Source: Mycobacterium gallinarum
Lineage (GTDB): Bacteria; Actinomycetota; Actinomycetes; Mycobacteriales; Mycobacteriaceae
Direction of reading: 5' to 3'
NCBI RefSeq assembly: GCF_010726765.1
Contig: NZ_AP022601.1
Location: 2,418,001-2,482,000, forward strand
Length of the DNA stretch: 64,000 nt
The stretch's first letter is position 1; every line of letters begins with the position of its first letter. The translations under genes were made by a program, and so were the position numbers. The notes beneath the pieces are model-generated. The model made no database searches and was not told the origin of the DNA. It was given only the letters and a program-made list of their open reading frames with translations. Positions 39,538-51,500 of this stretch are shown piece after piece.

Positions 39538-40980
39538 GCCTGCTCCTGCTCCTTTGGCGCGGCCATCGCCGCCAGCACCGCCTGGAACCGCTTCGTGAGC
39601 CTCTCGATCCGCGTCGCGTCGAACACCTCCGTGTCGAACTCGACGCGAAGGCCGAGTTCGTGGCCGGGTCGAACCACCATCGCAAGGGGATAGTGGTTGA
39701 ATTCGCGGCCGTTGATCTCGGTGATGGCCAATCCGTTGGTGCCGAACATTGCGGCGGCATCGACCGGGTAGTTTTCGTAGACGAAGACCGTGTCGAACAG
39801 GTGCTTGTGGCCTGCGGCGCGGTGGATCTCACTCAGCGCCAAGTGCTGGTGCTCCAGCGTGTCGTTGTGCGCGCCTTGCAGTTGCTCAAGCAGCCCGGCG
39901 GTCGTGGTTTCCGTCGTGATCTGCGCGCGCACCGGCACCGTGTTGATCAACAACCCGACCATCGATTCCGCACCGGCGACCTCCGTTGGCCGTCCCGATA
40001 CCGCGGTACCGAAGACGACGTCGTGACGTCCGGTCAACCACATCAGTACCTGTGCCCATGCGCCTTGAAGCACGATGTTTACGGTGGTGTGGCATGCGCG
40101 TGCCAATTCCTTGAGGGCCTGGGTCGTGGCCTCGGGTACCCGAACGACGGTCGTCCCTCGCGGACCAAGACTGGACCGGCCCGGCGGACCGACCAATGTG
40201 GGGGTGTCGAAACCGGCGAGCACCTCGCGCCAGGCCGTCCGGGCGGAAGCTTGGTCCCGATCGGCCAGCCAGCTGAGAAACCTGCGATATGGCGGGGCCG
40301 CAGGCAGCCGGTGCCCGTAATAGCCGGCGAAGATCTCTTGCAACATGATCGGAAGGGACCAGCCGTCGAGCACGATGTGGTGGTTCGTCAGCACGAACCG
40401 GTGCCGATCCGGCGCGATGCGGATCAACGCCGCCCGGAAGGCCGGCGGTTGAGTCAGGTCGCACACCGCGACCCGTTCGGCGGCGCAGACCCGCTCGATC
40501 TGCTCATCGACGTCGACGTCGGTGCTGGAGGCTTTCAGGTCGACAGCCCCCCGCGGCGCCACTGGATCGGCCGAGATGACCTGTCCAGGTTCGTGGACGA
40601 GGTCACACCCTCCGGTGTGCTCGGCGGTCCACAACTGCTGGAGCTGCTCATCCGGGTACACGTCGTTTCCGGTGAGGTCGATGTACCGCCATGGTGCGAC
40701 CGGATCGGCGGGGATGATCTGAATCGGTTGCTCAAATTCTCTGCTGAAGCGCGCGGCAAGGTTGGGATGCCGGTTGACCATGGCCTGCACCGCGTCGCAC
40801 AAGCGATGGGCATCGAGCAGTCCGCTCACCGTGATGTCCAGCTGCATCGCGTACACGTCGTTGACGCCGTGTGAGTTGTTGGAGTGGAAGAGCAGGCCCT
40901 CCTGCAAGGGGGTCAGCGGCAAGACATCGGCGATCCGGTGTTGGTGGTCCAGTTCGTCGATCTGCAGTTGACTGAGCGGA
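39534..40980 (-). other. NRPS module 3, first half: terminal DCL condensation domain of NRPS-2
   Basis: The domain starts at [18 protein letters not shown] with active motif [10 protein letters not shown]. It follows the module 2 epimerase, as a D-accepting domain should. Around 40450-40740 it carries an extra, diverged copy of a ~45-residue segment not present in the other DCL domains here. It ends in AAPKEQEQA without the A domain, which begins NRPS-1. Confidence 0.8.
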
Positions 40981-43900
40981 GCGGGTGCGACATCAGACGG
41001 GGTCAACCCGCCTCCGCCGCGTCGGACATGGGCGCAGATACCGGTGAGTGCCTCGAACCAGAGCCGGCTGAGCCGGGTGACCTGGGTGTGGTCCAGTGCC
41101 GATGGCGCCCAGGTCCAGCTGGAGCGCAGCCTTCGGCCGTCCTCGGCGTCGATGGTGGCGGCGGTGAGTTCGAGGGCGTGCGCCAGCGGCATGGGCACCG
41201 CAGCCGCCGCGTCCGCGACCGACAGGCTGTCGGCGCTCGGGCGCCAGAAGTCATCCGGCATATCGGCGGTTACCGCGCCGAGCCGACCGAGATAGTTGAA
41301 TCCGATCGATGGGTCCGACCCGGTCACCTCGATGTCGGTGTTGAGGTAACGCAGCAGCCCATAGGTCATCCCGTCGGGGTGCGCACGGAGTTGTTCTTTG
41401 GCGTCCTTGATCACCGCGCCAAGGGCTGCATGGCCGGAAATGACTTGTCTCCAACGTAATTCGCCGACGGTTAAGGACACCGGGTACTTGGTGGTGAACC
41501 AGCCGACGGTGCGGGACAGATCGATGTCGGGCGCCAGATCCTCCTCGCGGCCATGACCTTCGACGTCGATGCCGACGGGCAAGGCATTGGTGCTGCGGAA
41601 TTCGTTCCACGCCAACCCGAGTGCGATCAACAGGATTTCGTGGATGCGTGCGTGGAATGCCGCGGGAACCTCGCCGAGAAGCTGGCTGGTGCTTTCGGCG
41701 TCCAGCGACACCGACAGGTGTCCGGCGGTGACATAGGTATCGACGTCAGGTTGGACCGGGGGCAGCACGGCCGGGGCGGCCGTCACCTTGCGCCAGGCCT
41801 CGGCCAGTTCCACAACACCCGCCGACCGCGCATACTCAGCCAACAGCGAAGCCCACCGGGCGAACGATGTGCCCGTTACCGGCAGCGCTGCCGACTGGCC
41901 GTTAAGATGTTGGGCCCAGGCGATATTGAGGTCTTCGATCAGAATCCGCCAGGACACCGCGTCCACGGCCAGGTGGTGAACGAACACCGCGAGCTGACGG
42001 GTCGCAACCGCCCACACGGTGCTCAGCATCACCCCGGCGCCCGGGTTCAACCGCGACCTGGCGGCCATCAACACCTCGGAGGTCAAATCGTCGACGACCT
42101 CCAGGCAGCTGCCTACGTCGACCGCACCGGCTTCGGGAACCTGCAAGGACCAGCCACCGGCGACGTCGTCGGCGCGCAAGCGCAGCATCGCATGCCGGTC
42201 GAGCAGCGCCTGCAGTACCACCACGACATCGGCCTCCGTAACCCCGACCGGGGCCTGCAGCACGACCGCTTGATTGAACTGGTCGACGGGACCGTCCACA
42301 CTGTGCAGCCAACGCATGATCGGGGTGGCCACCACCGGCCCGACCCCCTCGTCGATCACACCCGCCGCGCCGTCGGCCACCCCGGCCACCCGCGCCAGCC
42401 GGGCCACCGTCTGCTCGACGAAGACGTCGCGCGGCCGACACAGCAGACCCGCCGCGCGGGCACGAGCGACCACCTGCATCGACAGGATGCTGTCGCCGCC
42501 GAGGTCGAAGAAGGAGTCGTCGACGCCAACGCGTTCCAGCCCCAGGACTTGGGCGTAGATGCCCGCGAGAATCTCTTCGACCGCGTCGGCCGGCGAGCGG
42601 TAATCGCTGTCGTTGTATTCGGGAGCCGGCAACGCGCGGGTGTCGAGCTTGCCGTTGACCGTCAACGGTAACGCGTCGAGTTTCACCACCGCGCCCGGCA
42701 CCATGTATGACGGCAGTCGATCAGCGAGCGCGTTGCGTAGCCCGACCGGATCTGCGGTCCCGGTGACATAGCCGACGAGGCGTTTGGTCCCGGGGTTGTC
42801 TTCGCGGGCGATCACCACCACCTGGTCGACGCCGTCCAATCCGGCTAGCGCACTCTGTATTTCACCGAGTTCGATGCGGTAGCCGCGAATCTTGACCTGC
42901 TCGTCGGCGCGCCCGAGGTACTGCAGCTGCCCGTCGGGATCCCACCGCACCAAATCTCCAGTGCGATACATCCGTGCCGCCGCCCCACCGAACGGGCAAG
43001 CCACGAACCGCGACGCGGTCAATCCGGTCCGGCCGACATACCCCACGCCCACGCCGCCGCCTGCGACATACAGCTCGCCGACGACCCCGGCAGGCACCGG
43101 TCGCAACCACTCATCGAGCACAAACAGCGCCGAGGTCGACACGGGCGCACCGATGGGTACCACGCCCAACCCGGTTGGCAACGGTACGCTCATCGACGCA
43201 TATACCGTAGCCTCAGTCGGGCCATAGGCGTTGATCACCACGCGCCCCGGTGCCCACCGATCGACCACCTCGGGGGGGCAGGCTTCGCCGCCCAGCAGCA
43301 CCGCCACCGACTCCAGACCCTCCGGTTCGAGCGCCCCCACCGCAGACGGCGTTTGAGTCAATACGTTGACCTGCTCGGCGATCAACAACGCGTGGAAGTC
43401 CTCGGGTGATCCGGCCACCGACTCGGGAACCACGACCAATCGTCCCCCGCCCAACAGCGCCGCCCAGATCTCCCACACCGAAAAATCGAAGGCATAGGAA
43501 TGACACTGCGTCCACACCTGCTCGCTGGGCAGGTGTGTGGGCGTCGACCGCGACAGGTGAGACGTCAGGTTGCCGTGTGTGATGGCCACCCCTTTGGGCA
43601 CGCCGGTGGTGCCCGAGGTGTAGATCAAGTAGGCGATGTCGTCGGGGGCCGCAACCGACACTGCGGTGCTCGGATACGCAGCCAGAGCAGGGTCATCGAT
43701 CTCCACGACGGGCAGTCCGCTGCGGACCAGCCGTCCACGCAGACTCCCGGTGGTGACCGCCGCGATCGGCGCAGCGTCTTTGACCATGAATTCAAGCCGG
43801 GCTTCGGGTAGCACCGGATCGATCGCGAGATACGCCGCCCCCGTCTTCAGGATCGCCAGCATTGCCACAATGGCCTCGGCCGAACGCTCGACGAGCAACG

Positions 43901-46900
43901 CGACACACCGCCCCGCGCCCGCGCCGTCGGCGATCAGCAAGTGCGCCAATCGGTTCGATGCCTCGTCAACTTCGCGATAAGTCCAGGAACGCTCCCCGCA
44001 GCTGATCGCGACCGCTTCCGCGCGGCGCGTCACATGCTCGGCGAACAACACCGGAACCGACGACGGCTCCGTCGACGGTGCAGTCAGCACCGTCCGGTTA
44101 CCGATCTCGTCCAGCCAGGCGCGTTCCCCGGCATCGAGCAAGTCGATCGACGACATGTTCTGAGCGGGATCGGTGGTCATCGCCACCACCACGCGCCGCA
44201 ATTGGTCGACCAGCGCTTCGATCCCGGCGGCGTCGAAGACATCGGTGCGGAATTCCACCGCGCCACCGATTCCCGCGGGCTCGCCGGCATCGGTGAAACG
44301 TTCCGACAGTGAGAACGTCAGGTCCATGCGTGCGGTCTGGGTGTCGACCGGAATGTGGGTGACCGGCAGATCGCCCAATGCCAGCGCGGCGGCTGGGTTG
44401 CGTTTCTGCCAATCCAAGGCCACCTGGACCAGCGGGTGGTGGGTCATGCTCCGGGCGGGGTTGAGTCGTTCTACGAGTACCTCGAACGGAACATCCTGAT
44501 GCTCGAAGGCCGCCAGGCTGCGCCGCCGCACCTGATCCAGCAAGTCGGCAACGCTGGGATCGCCTGCCAGATCGACCCGCAACACCAAGGTGTTCACGAA
44601 GAACCCGATCAGTTCGTCGAGTGCCGGATCGTTGCGACCGGCGATCGGGAACCCAACCGCCACATCTGTGCTGGCGCTCAGCCGGGACAGCAGCACCGAT
44701 AATGCGGCCTGCATCACCATGAAGCTTGTCGCGTTGTGCTCGCGTGCGAGCTCACGCACCTGCAACTGCAACTCGGCCGGCCAGTCCACCGTGACACTGG
44801 CGCCACGATGGTCGGCAACCGCCGGATAGGGCCGATCGGTCGGCAACTGCAACCGTTCGGGCATTCCGGCCAGAGCGTCTTGCCAATACGCCAGTTGAGC
44901 GCCGATACGACTGTTGTCGTCGTCGAGATCACCGAACTGGGCGCGCTGCCAGAGCGTGTAATCCACGTACTGCACCGGCAACGGGGCCCACGCCGGCGCC
45001 CGGCCCGCACATCGGCTGGCGTACGCCACGCTCAGATGACCCACGAGTGGGATGATCGACCACCCGTCGGCGGCGATGTGGTGCACCACACCCACCAACA
45101 CGTGTTCGTCATCGGTGACGCGGAAAAGTCTTGCCCGTAGCGGGATCTCGCGCATGATCTCAAAAAAGTGGAGCGCTGTTTCGTCGATCGCCTCACGAAG
45201 GCGATCGGCTGACCATGTGGTGGCGTCGACGGCCTCCCAACCGAAGTCGGCCCGCTCGGCGGGGATCACCAGCTGCTGGGGTATCCCCTCGGGTGCCACT
45301 ATCAATGTGCGCAGGCTCTCATGGCGCGACACCACATCGGCCAAGGCAGCGCCCAGGGCGTCGACATCCAGTCCCCCGCTGATCCGAAGGGTGGTCGCGA
45401 TGTTGTAAACCGGTGACGGTCCCTGCAGCTGGTCGATGAACCACAACCGGCTCTGCGCGAATGACAACGGCACCACTGCGGGCCGCTGACCGGCAACCAA
45501 CGGCTCGAGTCCCCCGACCTCCCCGCCGAGGCGCGGCGCCAACTGGGCAACCGTCGGAGCATCGAACAAGACGCGCACGGAAAGGCCCACTCCGAGAGTG
45601 GCATTGATCGCGGCGACCAGGCGCATGGCGAGGATGCTGTCGCCGCCGCGGTCGAAGAAGGAGTCGTCGATGCCCACCCGGTCCAGTCCCAGGACCTGGG
45701 CATAGATACCGGCCAGGATTTCCTCGACCGCGTCGGTGGGTGCCCGATAATGTTCGGCGTCGGTGTAATCCGGGGCCGGCAACGCGCGGGTGTCGAGTTT
45801 GTTATTGGCCGTCAGCGGCAGCGCATCCAAGACCACCACCGCGGTGGGCACCATATAGGCCGGCAACCGCTCTGCCAACGCCACACGCAGCGACCCCGGA
45901 TCGGCGGTGCCGGTGATGTAACCGACCAGACGCTTATCGCCGGGGCTGTCCTCACGCGCGATAACCACCGCTTGATCGACCCCGTCCAACCCGGCCAACG
46001 CGGACTGAACATCCCCAAGCTCAATCCGATACCCACGGATCTTGACCTGCTCATCAGCACGCCCCAAATACTGCAACTGCCCATCAGCACGCCACCGCAC
46101 CAAATCCCCCGTGCGATACATCCGCGCCCCCGGCGCCCCGAACCCACACGCGACAAACCGCGACGCCGTCAACCCCGACCGATGCACATACCCACAGGCC
46201 AACCCCACCAGCCACATACAACTCACCGACCACCCCCGCAGGCACCGGCCGCAACCACTTATCCAACACAAACAACGCCGCCCCCGGCACCGGCGCACCG
46301 ATCGGCACCCCTTCTCCCGGTTTCAGCGGCGCGCTGATCGCCACACACATCGTGGTCTCGGTCGGACCGTAGGCATTGATCATCACCCGCCCCGGCGCCC
46401 ACACATCAACCACCTCAGCCGGACACGCCTCACCGACCACCACCAACGCCGCAGACTCCAACCCCTCCCGCGGCAACACCCGCACCGCAGAAGGAGTCTG
46501 AGTCAGCACATCGACCTGCTCGGCGACCAGCAACGCATGGAAGTCCTGCGGTGAACCGGCCACCTCCTCAGGCACCACCACCACCCGCCCACCACGCAAC
46601 AACGCCCCAAAAATCTCCCACACCGACACGTCGAACGCCAACGTATGACACTGCGGCCACACCCCACCACGAGGCAGCCCCGCATCCAACGACCCCAACA
46701 ACTGCGTGACGTTACAATGCGTCACCGCAACACCTTTGGGCACACCAGTGGTCCCCGACGTATAAATGATGTACGCCACATCATCAGCAGCCACCACCGG
46801 CAACACCGCACCAGAACCAGCATCAACCCCACAATCATCGATATCGATGACCGCCACCCCACACCCAGCCAACCGCCCAGCCAACCCCGCCGTCGTCAAC

Positions 46901-48579
46901 ACCGCCACCGGAGCCGCATCACCAACAATGAATTCCAACCGCGCCGCCGGCACCGCCGGATCCACCGGCAAATACGCCGCCCCCGACTTCAGCACCGCCA
47001 AAATCGCCACCACCGCCTCACCCGACCGAGGCACCAACAACCCCACACACCGACCCGGCCCCGCCCCCCGCGCCACCAACAACCGCGCCAACCGATCCGA
47101 AGCCACATCAAGCTCGTCATACGTCCACGACCGCTGACCACACCGCAACGCCACAACCCCACCGCAACGCCGCACAAACTCACCAAACAACCCCGGAACC
47201 GACACCACCGCACCCACCGGCGCCGTCAACACCCCCCGATTACCCAACACCCCCAACCCAGCCCACTCACCACCATCAACCACACCCAACGACGACAACC
47301 GCGCCAACGGATCAACCACCAACCCCACCAACACCCGCTCCAACCGACCCACCAAGTCGGCAACGCTGAACTCTGAAAAAGGTTGCCCGGGGCCTGCTGT
47401 GCTGAGAAAGAGCTCATCGCCGACGCCAGAGAAGAAGAATCCGAAGCCCCCGACGAGCCCAGAACTGGTGTAGGACGCCGATGCCGGGACCCCGCCGAAG
47501 TTCAGGTTGAATTCGGACTGAATGAAGTTCACGCTCACCCGGTCCGCTGACTGCCGCGAGCCGAAGGGGTTTGCCTTTCGTTCCAGAGCCTGTACTGGAT
47601 AACGCTGATGCTGCACCGCTTCTCGGATGCGCGCGTCAACATGCTGACAGAAGTCGGCTACCGCAGATTCCGGCGAAACGTTCAGTACCAGCGGCACGAT
47701 TCCGGCCACCATTCCCGGAACCGTCTTGGACTCCGAGCTCACGCGGCGGCTGACCGGGAAGTCGAGGACGACCTCGTGCCCGTCACCGCACCACGCGTGC
47801 ACCAACAAGGCGCACGCGGCGGTGATGAGAGACGATCGAGGCAGGTTCCACCTACGGGCCAATTCGTCAACTCGGCGGAGCACCGATGGTTCGAATTGGA
47901 CGGGCGCGGAAGGCCTATACGGATCGCGCTCCCCAGCGATTTGCAGTATCCGGCAATGCGGTCCGCCTTCCGCCGGGAGGTTGCTGGTCCAGTACGCCTC
48001 GTCGTCCTCGTACTCGGTCGACGATTCATATTCCGATTCGCTGTCGACCAGATCCTCCAGCGACCCGAAAAACGCAGGAGGAATGGGTGCGCCCGAAACG
48101 ACTGCCGAGTAGACGGAAGCGATGCGGTGGCCGACTAATGCCACGCCAGTACCGTCGGTGATTATGTGGTGGCAGCAAGTGAACCAATAGAACTCGGCTG
48201 CCGCTGTGCGGAACAGTGCGAACTTGAACAGCGGACCTGTGAACGGCATTGGCGTGCGCTGGATCTCATCAGCTATGCGCAGGGCTTCCTGTACGGCATC
48301 TTCTGAGGCCGTCAGGTCATGGAAGGCGAGGTCGACATCCGGGTAATCAATTGCCTTTTGGCCGACGAGACCGTCCTCCTCAAAGAAACCGGCCCGGGCG
48401 GGTTCGGCCTCTTGCATCACCCGGCGAATCGCCCACTCCAGGGGACGACGTTCTACCCGGCCCTCGATCTTCACGAACAGGCCGAGCTGCCACTCCGTGC
48501 CGAAGCGACCCGTTTCGTGCGCAAGCCATATGTCCAACTGTCCGCGAGTCAGCGGAAACGTCCGGTCTTTAAGCTCCAT
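39534..48579 (-). CDS. Non-ribosomal peptide synthetase NRPS-2 (C-A-T / C-A-T-E / C), reading frame broken by a 2-bp deletion
   Basis: The domain order is starter-type C ([10 protein letters not shown]), A, T, LCL C, A, T, E and a terminal DCL C. The full product would be about 3015 residues. The frame is interrupted at about 46206: compared with the matching repeat in NRPS-1, two bases (GC) are missing in the [13 protein letters not shown] segment of the first A domain. The upstream part therefore terminates at 46084, and the downstream part is open from about 46298 to 39534. The break is either a true mutation that disables the first module or an assembly error in a 1.73-kb repeat. Start ATG ([18 protein letters not shown]) behind GAGGAG overlaps the PKS stop by 11 nt, and the stop overlaps NRPS-1 as ATGA. 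The three genes are therefore translationally coupled. Confidence 0.88.
40981..45479 (-). other. NRPS module 2: C-A-T-E
   Basis: The C domain has HHIAADGWS. The pocket residues D-F-W-T-L-G-A-V-Y are the same as module 6. The carrier is [19 protein letters not shown]. The epimerase has [11 protein letters not shown], so residue 2 is predicted D. Confidence 0.75.
45480..48579 (-). other. NRPS module 1: starter C-A-T (frameshifted)
   Basis: The N-terminal C domain is unlike the others in the locus and has HHIITDG. It is expected to join the PKS-bound acyl chain to residue 1. The A-domain pocket residues D-V-W-T-V-V-A-M-C equal those of module 4 (tentatively aromatic). The carrier [14 protein letters not shown] switches to non-epimerising type sequence ([11 protein letters not shown]) exactly at the end of the repeat. 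Confidence 0.72.
45623..47352 (-). repeat. 1.73-kb direct repeat, copy 2 (module 1 A domain)
   Basis: This is the partner of 34671-36399. It is one base longer overall: three bases more (one extra Val codon near 47040) and two fewer (the frameshift at 46206/46207). No substitution was noticed on side-by-side reading of long stretches. Confidence 0.92.
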
Positions 48580-51500
48580 CGGACCGCTCCTCGGTTTCAC
48601 CGGCCTGTGCGGACGCCAGCTTTTCGCACAGCATCCCTGCCAAACCGCGAATGGTGATTGTGGTGAAGTCGCCGGCCGAGATCCGTATACCGGTTTCGGT
48701 CTCGACGCGGGTACGGAGTTCGAGGGCGCCCAGTGAATCCAGACCGTATCCGGACAGCGGCCGGTCGGGGTCTACGCTGCGGCGCAGTATCAGGGCCACT
48801 TGGTCCGAGATCAGACGCCGTAACCTCATCGGCCACTCGTCTCGAGGCAGCTCATTGAGTTCCGCAAGCAGTTTGCGTGTGCCGGTGGCGCTTTGCGCGT
48901 TGGAGCGGAAGGCCTCGGCAAAGGGGGTTCGCTCGACGAAGAGTGCCAGCCACGGGGCGCCCGTGATCGGCGCGTAGCCAGTGTAGGCGCGGTCGTGACG
49001 CAGCACCGCCTCGAAAGCGTAGGCGCCCTCGTCGGGCGCGATAGCGACCTCCGAGCTCTCGGCCAGGGCGGTGGCGCGCCCGATCTGGGCCCAGGCGCCC
49101 CAGGCAATGACCGTGGCAGGAAGCCCCTGGGTCCGCCTCCAGTGCGTGAAGGAGTCCAGCCAGCTGTTGGCCGCGGCGTACGCACCCTGTCCGGGCGAGC
49201 CAACCAGCGCGGCAGCCGAGGAAAACGAGCAGAACCAATCCAGCGGCTGGTCGATCGTGGCGGTGTGCAGGTTCCACGCGCCGTAAACCTTTGGTGCCCA
49301 ATCGCGGTCAATCAGCTCGTCGGTGATGTTGATCAGAGTCGCGTCCTCGACCACCGCCGCCGCATGTAGAACGCCGCGCAACGGAAACCCGGTGGCGATC
49401 GCACTGGCCAACAGCCGTGGCGCAGTGCCGGCCTCGGAGATGTCGCCGCGCTCGACCACGACCTCTGCGCCGGCGGCGCGGACGCGATCGATCATCTCCA
49501 GCGCCTCCGGCGTTGGTTCCGACCGCGAGGACAACACAATGCGCCCGCAACCGGCGGCCGCGAGCCTTTCTGCCAAGAACAGACCGATGCCGCCCAACCC
49601 GCCGGTGATGAGGTAGGCGCCATCGCGGCGGAAGACAGGGACCTGCGCGGGTGGCACCATCACACGGCGGGTTCCGGTGTGCGGGACATCGAGCACGAGC
49701 TTTCCGGTGTGCTGCGCGCCGCCCATCACTCGAATGGCGGTGGCGGCGTCGGCAAGTGGATAGTGCGTACTCTGCGGCATCGGCAGCAGGCCGGTCGCGG
49801 TGTGCTCGTACACCGTGTTCAACAAATCGCAGAGCCGGTCGGGGTCGCTGTATGCCAGCAATCCCAGGTCGAGGGCGTAGAACGAGAGATTCCGCCGGAA
49901 CGGGAAGAGGCCCAGCCGGGTATCGCCGTAGATGTCGCGCTTACCGATCTCGACGAATCGGCCGCCGAGCGCAAGCAATTCCAAGCCGGCGCGTTGCGCA
50001 GCGCCGGTGGCCGAGTTGAGCACGATATCGACGCCATAGCCGTCGGTGTCACGTCGTATCTGATCGGCGAACTCCAGGTTTCGTGAGTCGTATACGTGCG
50101 CTATTCCCATGTCGCGCAACAACTGCCGTCGTTGCTCATTGCCCGCAGTCGCGAAGATCTCAGCACCCGCGGCGCGAGCGATGGCGATCGCCGCCTGTCC
50201 CACACCGCCTGTTCCGGAATGAATCAGCACCTTGTCGGCTCCCCCGATACGGGCCAGCTCGTGTAGGCCGTACCAGGCGGTTGCGTGCGCGGTGGTCACC
50301 GCTGCGGCCTGCTCGTCGCTCAAGCCGGCAGGTAGCGTAACGGCGCGGCGCGCGTCACAGGTGATGAAAGTCGCCCAACACCCGTCGGCGCAGATCCCCC
50401 CGACGTGATCTCCCACCTCGTGGTCCGTGACGTCCGGCCCGACGGCGGTCACCACCCCGGCGAAATCGGTTCCCAGCTCCGGCAGTCGCCCCTCGAAGGC
50501 GGGGTAGCGCCCGAACGCGACGAGCACGTCTGCAAAGTTGACGCTGGACGCGCTGACAGCGACCTCGATCTGCCCGAACCCCGGCGAAACTCGTTCGCAG
50601 GTAGCGAGTTCCGCCGTCTCCAAATCACCGGGTGTGCGGATCTGCAGTCGCACGCCGTCACGGTCATGGTGGGCGATGGTGGTGTGGCGCTCCTCCGGAC
50701 TCAGGGGCGACTGGCACAGCCGCGCTGTGTACCAGGCGCCGTTCCGCCAGGCTGTCTCGTCGTCATCCGACCCGCCGAGCAGTTGCTGCGCCAGATGCTC
50801 GGCGTCGGCAGCGTCGTCCACATCGATCTGGGTCGCACGGAGGTGCGGAAATTCGGTGCCGATGACCCGGATCAAGCCCCGCAGCCCGGCCTGCTCCAGA
50901 TTGGCCACATCACTTGCTACCACTGTTTGGGCGTTGCGCGTCACGACGTACAGACGCGGCAGCTCGTTGGTGACCGTGGGCAATTCGCGCGCAATGCGCA
51001 CCAGATGGCTCACGTACTCGCGGGCACGCACCGCGCAGTCATCCTGCGTACCGCCGTTTTCGCGTCCGGTCAGGACGACCACGCCTGTCAAACCGCCGGC
51101 ACGCAAATGATTTCCGAACGCTTCGACGTTCTGACCCTGATCGGCCCGCATCGGCCAGGACATGGTGGTGCATTGCGTCCCCAGGCTTTTCAATGCGTCC
51201 GTTAGCGATGTCGCGACTACGTCAGCGGTCGCAGTATTGATCAGCAACCAGCGCCCGGCATCGATGTCGTCGAGCTCGGGTAATTCGCGTTGCCGCCACT
51301 CGATGGTCAGCAACCGTGCCGCGAGAACACGATCGTTGTGGCCGTGCTCTGATGCGCCCATGCCCAAGCGCAACCCCTGCACCGTGAGGAGGATCGTGCC
51401 GTCCTCGTCGAGTAGGTCCAGGTCGGCCTCGACACCGAAGACGTCGGCTTGCGTTACCCGGGTATAGCAGTAGCGGGCATTGCGGGCCGCACCGTAGAAG

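Noticed and set aside
46084..46298. Two separate overlapping NRPS genes instead of one frameshifted gene
   Set aside because: The split falls mid-A-domain, and the matching repeat in NRPS-1 shows exactly which two bases are missing; no ribosome site suggests true reinitiation.
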